The notes under the pieces were generated by a model that saw nothing but the letters and a program-made list of their open reading frames with translations, searched no databases and was not told the DNA's origin. A DNA stretch of 64,000 nucleotides, taken from contig QEOQ01000694.1 in the NCBI GenBank assembly GCA_010279815.1, positions 286,476 to 350,475 of the forward strand, in the 5' to 3' direction. Each line of letters begins with the position of its first letter. Position 1 is the stretch's first letter. This DNA comes from Brachionus plicatilis. Lineage: Eukaryota > Rotifera > Eurotatoria > Ploima > Brachionidae. Both the position numbers and the translations under genes were made by a program. Below, piece by piece: positions 59,868 through 64,000 of the stretch.

Positions 59868-61515
59868 ATGTCTGCCATTTCTGTGCTAAACCCCAAAGCC
59901 GAAATAGCCCGAGCATCGCACTCTCTGGCCATAAACATGTCCGCCGCAAGAGGCCTACAAGAAATTCTGAAGAGCAATCTCGGCCCCAAGGGAACCATGA
60001 AAATGTTGGTGAGTGGTTCGGGCGATATCAAGATAACCAAGGACGGCAATGTTTTGTTGCACGAAATGCAAATACAGCACCCAACCGCTTCTTTGATCGC
60101 CAGGACTGCCACCGCCCAGGATGATGTCACCGGTGACGGCACCACTTCTTCAGTCTTGATCATTGCCGAACTGCTCAAACAAGCGGACAACTACATATCC
60201 GAGGGTTTGCACCCGAGGATCATTGTCGAAGGCTTCGACATGGCCAGACAAAAGGCTCTGGAGGTTTTGGAGCGAGTCAAAGTGCCTTGCAAAGTGGACA
60301 GGGACGTGCTGACCCAAGTGGCGCGAAGCTCCCTACAGACCAAAGTCACTCCTGAACTTGCTGAACACTTGACCAGCGTTGTCGTTGATGCAGTCCTGGA
60401 CATTCACGAGGAAGGAAAGCCAATTGATTTGTTTATGGTTGAGATGATGGAAATGATGCACAAGACCGAATCGGACACAAAACTTGTCCGGGGCTTGGTG
60501 TTAGATCATGGATCAAGACATCCAGACATGCCCAAAGCAGCCAGAGATGCGTTCATTTTGACTGCTAACATTTCTCTTGAATACGAAAAAACTGAGGTTA
60601 ACTCGGGCTTTTTTTACAAAAGCGCCGAGGAAAGAGACAAATTGGTGGCAGCTGAACGAGCTTTTACCGATGAAAAAGTAAAAAAGATCATCGAGCTAAA
60701 GAAAAAGGTATGCGAAGGAACCAACAAGAGTTTTGTGCTCATCAACCAAAAGGGCATTGATCCCGTTTCACTGGATTTGCTGGCTGCAGAGGGAATAATG
60801 GCTCTGCGACGAGCCAAGAGAAGAAACATGGAACGACTGACGCTGGCATGTGGCGGTGTTGCTGTCAATTCAGTGGATGACTTGTTGCCAGAGAACTTGG
60901 GCCATGCTGATGACGTGTACGAGCACGTTCTTGGCGAAGATAAATTCACTTATATCGAGGGGTGCAAAAATCCAAAGTCAGTGACCGTTTTGATCAAGGC
61001 GCCAAACAAACACTCAATGATTCAGATAAAAGATGCTATCAAAGATGGACTCAAGGCTGTGGTCAATGCTATTGAGGACAGATTTATTGTTCCGGGCGCT
61101 GGAGCCTTTGAAATTGCCATCAGCGATGAATTGACAACATTTAAAGATAGTGTGAAAGGCAAAGCGAGATTAGGTGTGGCTGCTTTTGCCGAAGCAATGT
61201 TGGTTATACCAAAGACATTGGCGCAAAACGCTGGACATGATCAGCAATCAGTGCTCGTCGAGCTACATGATGCTCATGTGACTACTAAAAAATTGGTCGG
61301 TGTTGACCTGAAAACTGGTAATTTATTAATTAGTTAAAAAGTTATTAAGATGAGTAATTGTTTTATTAGGTGGTGCGTTGTGTCCAATTGAGCATGGTAT
61401 TTTGGACAACTATAGAGTCAAGAGGCAAATTATTCACTCGGCTACCATTATTGCCAGCAATTTGTTGCTAGTTGATGAGATCATGCGGGCTGGCTTGTCA
61501 TCTCTCAAGGGCTAA
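59868..61515 (+). CDS. CCT6: T-complex protein 1 subunit zeta
   Basis: Exons 59868-61317 and 61370-61515 with a 52-bp GT-AG intron give 531 residues, the same length as human CCT6A. It is the zeta subunit of the CCT/TRiC cytosolic chaperonin that folds actin, tubulin and other proteins. ATP-site motifs are intact: '[14 protein letters not shown]', '[10 protein letters not shown]', '[14 protein letters not shown]' with the catalytic Asp, and 'VPGAGAFE' near the C-terminal nucleotide pocket. '[19 protein letters not shown]' and '[17 protein letters not shown]' are zeta-specific stretches. The C-terminus '[14 protein letters not shown]' matches metazoan orthologues. AATAAA at about 61536 is a likely poly(A) signal. 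Confidence 0.98.
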
Positions 61516-61796
61516 ATATTAGTTTCATTTTTTTAATAAATCCATCGAACGAGCAATTACATTGCACTATATTTATTAATTTAAAAAAAAAAAATAATCA
61601 AAAATTTTCTTATGCTTTTAACTTTTTTTTTCGTGGTCGATTTTACCTTCTCTAAAAAATAAATAAACAAAAATTAATACTCAACTTTTTGTCATCCATA
61701 AAGTAAAATAAAAACAATTAAAGAAATAATAAAAATAAAACTATAGTTATCCCATATCTTTTTTTTTCTTTATTCCAAATATTTTACCAGTTTTTA

Positions 61797-62617
61797 TCGG
61801 TCCTACTAAAATAATGACCCCCAAATTTTGAAAACTTCCTGAGCTAAAAATTTTTAACATGTCATTTAGTTAAAAATTTCCGTTCTTTTTCAAAAAAAAA
61901 TAGTTTATTTCAATGATTTTTATATTTTTTCAAAATTGAATTTTTTTTAAATTTAAAAATCTGGTCCCCAATTTTATACGGCTGACCACCATTTTCTAAT
62001 AATGTGTTTAGATTTAAATAAAAGACCTTAGTTATTTAGAGAATCGAATTTAAAAATTCAAATACTACATACAATTCGATTCAGAATTTTGTAAGCTTTT
62101 TGATTATGATTTTAGTTTTCTTAATTTCTATATTATTTTTAGCAAAAAAACGAAAATTTAGTTTTATTGAAACCTGATCAGCATTGTTTTTTTAAAGCAT
62201 TTCACGAGCGTTCTAAAAATGTGCATAGATTTTGTCCAGGATGTTAAGTTTTTGAGATATTTCAAAAATTTTAATTCTGAAATAATTTTTATTTATTTAT
62301 TAATGCAAGTTGTTCAAATAAAAGAAAAAAAAATGATTTTTTTTGTATATCTGTCAACAAGTTATGTAATTTTTTATTTTAGTTTGATCTTTAATTCTTT
62401 TATTTAAAAAACTTAAATAAATAAATAATGATATTCCGTATTGTAATTTTTGAAATATCTCAAAAACTTAACATCCTGGAAAAAAACTCTTTGAATTTCA
62501 AAAAGAACATAACTTTTTTAACTAAATGTCATGATAAAACTTTAAAAATTAATTTGCTATGAAAAGTGTAGATAAGAAATTTTTTAAAATTTGGGAGTCA
62601 GTGTTTTAGTAGGACCA
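61797..62617. mobile_element. Tc1-like non-autonomous element
   Basis: Terminal inverted repeats of about 30 bp (GGTCCTACTAAAATAATGAC and AAATTTGGGAGTCAGTGTTT...GGACC) bound about 820 bp. An inner inverted pair (AGGATGTTAAGTTTTTGAGA at 62238 and its complement ending at 62479, about 45-bp arms) lies inside. 'CCTACTAAAA' ends are common in Tc1-like elements. No transposase frame. Confidence 0.65.
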
Positions 62618-62639
62618 TTTTTTATTAAGTGAACTTATT

Positions 62640-62740
62640 TTAGCAATCCTATCCAAAACAAAAGCAAAAAAAAATAATAATAATAATAATATTAAGCTGC
62701 AACAGTAACCATGACACCATGAATGGTTTTCTAATTGATT
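62640..62740. other. Microsatellite and spacer
   Basis: An (AAT)n run at about 62671-62693 separates the Tc1-like element from the LINE tail. No other feature. Confidence 0.5.
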
Positions 62741-62744
62741 TGAA

Positions 62745-63040
62745 TAACATTTCAATTTGTAAAGTTTCAAAGTTAACCAACAGACCAGTGAACCTGTGTA
62801 CTAAATACCGATTAACAACTCATTTAATCAATTTAAAAAAAATGAATTAGCTTTTATTTTAATTGTTTACAAAAAGAAAAAAACTTTAATAATTTAAAGC
62901 TAAAATTTAAATTTTATTTTATTCAAAATCTATAAAAATAAAGAAAACTAGTACATTAATCACAAAGCTTTAATTAATCTCGAGAAAAAAATTCAAATTT
63001 TTATTTTTTACTTTTAATATTTTTGACATTGATTTGATTA
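62745..63040 (-). mobile_element. LINE 3' end, copy 1 (truncated)
   Basis: This stretch repeats, in the same orientation, the LINE tail at 63547-63900: shared words include AAGTTTCAA, TTAATTAATCTCGA and TTTTTGACATTG. On the minus strand 'SRLIKALVI' matches 'SRLIKSFVI' of copy 2. Its 5' side is cut at about 63040, where a mariner fragment begins. Confidence 0.7.
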
Positions 63041-63332
63041 CAATACAGATTCGCTCCGATTTTTCGTTCTCCAGATTTAAATCCCATTGAACTTTTATGG
63101 AAAGAGATAAAACAGATCATAAAAAAGATGGTGCTTACCATAGATGATGCGTCTTTGGCTATAAAAGAGTTCGAAAAATCCCTAACAATAGAAAAATTAA
63201 ATAAATATATTATTCCTAGAGAATTTACCAATATTTTGGTAAATTGGTATTTTGGTACGGTTAGGCGCCGCTGATGGTTCAGTTTTAGGTCGCGACCTTA
63301 GGGGGCATGTCGTTTTTGAAATACCCACTGTA
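63041..63332 (+). pseudogene. Tc1/mariner transposase C-terminus with 3' terminal repeat
   Basis: The frame reads 'FAPIFRSPDLNPIELLWKEI' (the conserved SPDLNPIE-x-x-W of the DDE domain), then a helical C-terminus ending in 'WYFGTVRRR' and a stop. The element's end is visible: TACAGTGGGTATTTCAAAAA read on the minus strand, ending in TA at about 63331. The 5' half is missing. A short GC-rich tail (CGGTTAGGCGCCGCTGATGG, GTCGCGACC) lies between stop and terminus. Confidence 0.85.
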
Positions 63333-63530
63333 CATCATTGTAGTTTTGAGAATCATATTTGAAATTAAACAACTTAAATATTGCAAAATAAAAGCTTTTA
63401 GCCAGAGCTGTAGATTCCCATATAATGTTTTAAAAGAAAAAGACAGCATTTTTTTAATTCTATGCTGAAAAACAGTGCTTTTATAAAAAAATGTTTACAC
63501 CATTGAAATTTCGAGCATCATTCAATTTAA
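63333..63530. other. Spacer
   Basis: AT-rich, non-coding sequence between the mariner end and the second LINE copy; nothing recognisable. Confidence 0.4.
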
Positions 63531-64000
63531 GTTTTTTTTTTTTTTTAAGTTTCAAGGTTAATAAACAGGCTAGTGCTTCTGTTCATAAAAGATCAATTGA
63601 CACTTCATTTATTCAAATAAATTTAAATTTAATACATTTTAAATAAAAAGAATAAAATTAAAATTTAGTTTAATTGTATATTAAAAAATAATAAAAAAAA
63701 AAATTAGTTGAAAAAATTGTTTCAATTAAAATTTTTTAATTTTTTTCCAAAATCTGTAAAAATTAAGTTACTATTATTAAATATTGAAAGCTTAAATGTA
63801 GAAAATTTCAACATTGATCTCTTGATCACAAAACTTTTAATTAATCTCGAATAAGAATATCCAAATGCTTTTTCTCTTTTAATTGTTTTTGACATTGGTT
63901 CGATTAGATTTCCTCTATTCCTTAAATTATAACTTAAATTTCTTGAGTCATTTCTTTTTAATTGAACTTTAAGATTTTTAGGTGAATTATGATAAAACAA
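63531..64000 (-). pseudogene. LINE 3' part, copy 2, running off the window
   Basis: The minus-strand frame from beyond 64000 to 63722 contains 'RNLSYNLRNRGNLIEPMSK' and 'GYSYSRLIKSFVI', matching the LINE C-terminal pattern 'yNLRnr...p...t..g..sF.y...klWn'. Downstream is a 3' untranslated stretch and a T run (63531-63546) that is the poly(A) tail on the minus strand. Whether the upstream RT is intact cannot be seen. Confidence 0.75.

Noticed and set aside
63001..63231. Minus-strand frame of 76 codons.
   Set aside because: It is the antisense of the mariner transposase C-terminus read on the plus strand.
1..64000. CRISPR array or bacterial operon signals.
   Set aside because: Repeats are either tandem within a transposon (31346-31933) or inverted; no spaced direct repeats with unique spacers, and the genes are eukaryotic with introns.

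Overview
The window is nuclear DNA of an animal. Spliceosomal introns interrupt most genes, it is extremely AT-rich outside exons, and it carries a cholinergic gene locus (vesicular acetylcholine transporter followed on the same strand by choline acetyltransferase), which is a metazoan arrangement. Most introns are about 45-60 bp; the few long ones are filled with repeats. AT-richness, tiny introns, a GH19 chitinase and many small palindromic elements would suit a monogonont rotifer such as Brachionus. That is an inference, because no taxonomic marker is present.

Layout. 1-5.4 kb: a dead Tc1/mariner transposase piece, an intronless Bax-inhibitor/Lifeguard-like membrane protein (minus), a recent inverted copy of its 5' end, and the 3' part of a LINE. 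6.5-8.2 kb: a GH19 chitinase (plus) and a bacterial-looking Mn/Fe superoxide dismutase (minus), convergent, each with one short intron. 8.3-20 kb: no confident gene; it holds a candidate promoter, LINE debris, a 1.39-kb near-perfect palindrome flanked by TTAA, and the probable upstream control region of the cholinergic locus. 20.1-28.75 kb: VAChT (one coding exon) and ChAT (11 coding exons). 28.9-37 kb: LINE fragments and inverted-repeat elements, including one built from 30-bp tandem repeats. 37.2-38.7 kb: an intronless, strikingly GC-rich MATH-BTB gene (minus) next to an assembly gap. 39.4-49.4 kb: non-coding with inverted repeats. 49.4-58.3 kb: POLH (DNA polymerase eta) then POLR1C (RNA polymerase I/III subunit), both minus and only 194 bp apart; palindromic elements account for the two largest POLR1C introns. 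59.9-61.5 kb: CCT6 (plus). 61.8-64 kb: a Tc1-like non-autonomous element, a mariner half fused to a LINE tail, and a second copy of that LINE running off the window.

The gene content is mostly housekeeping and neuronal. The unusual aspect is the density of long inverted repeats (about sixteen in 64 kb), several of which belong to the same families. I did not find a convincing new multi-gene system. The best leads are the palindrome families, the intron whose length is explained almost exactly by one element, the duplicated splice acceptor before VAChT, and the GC-anomalous BTB gene.
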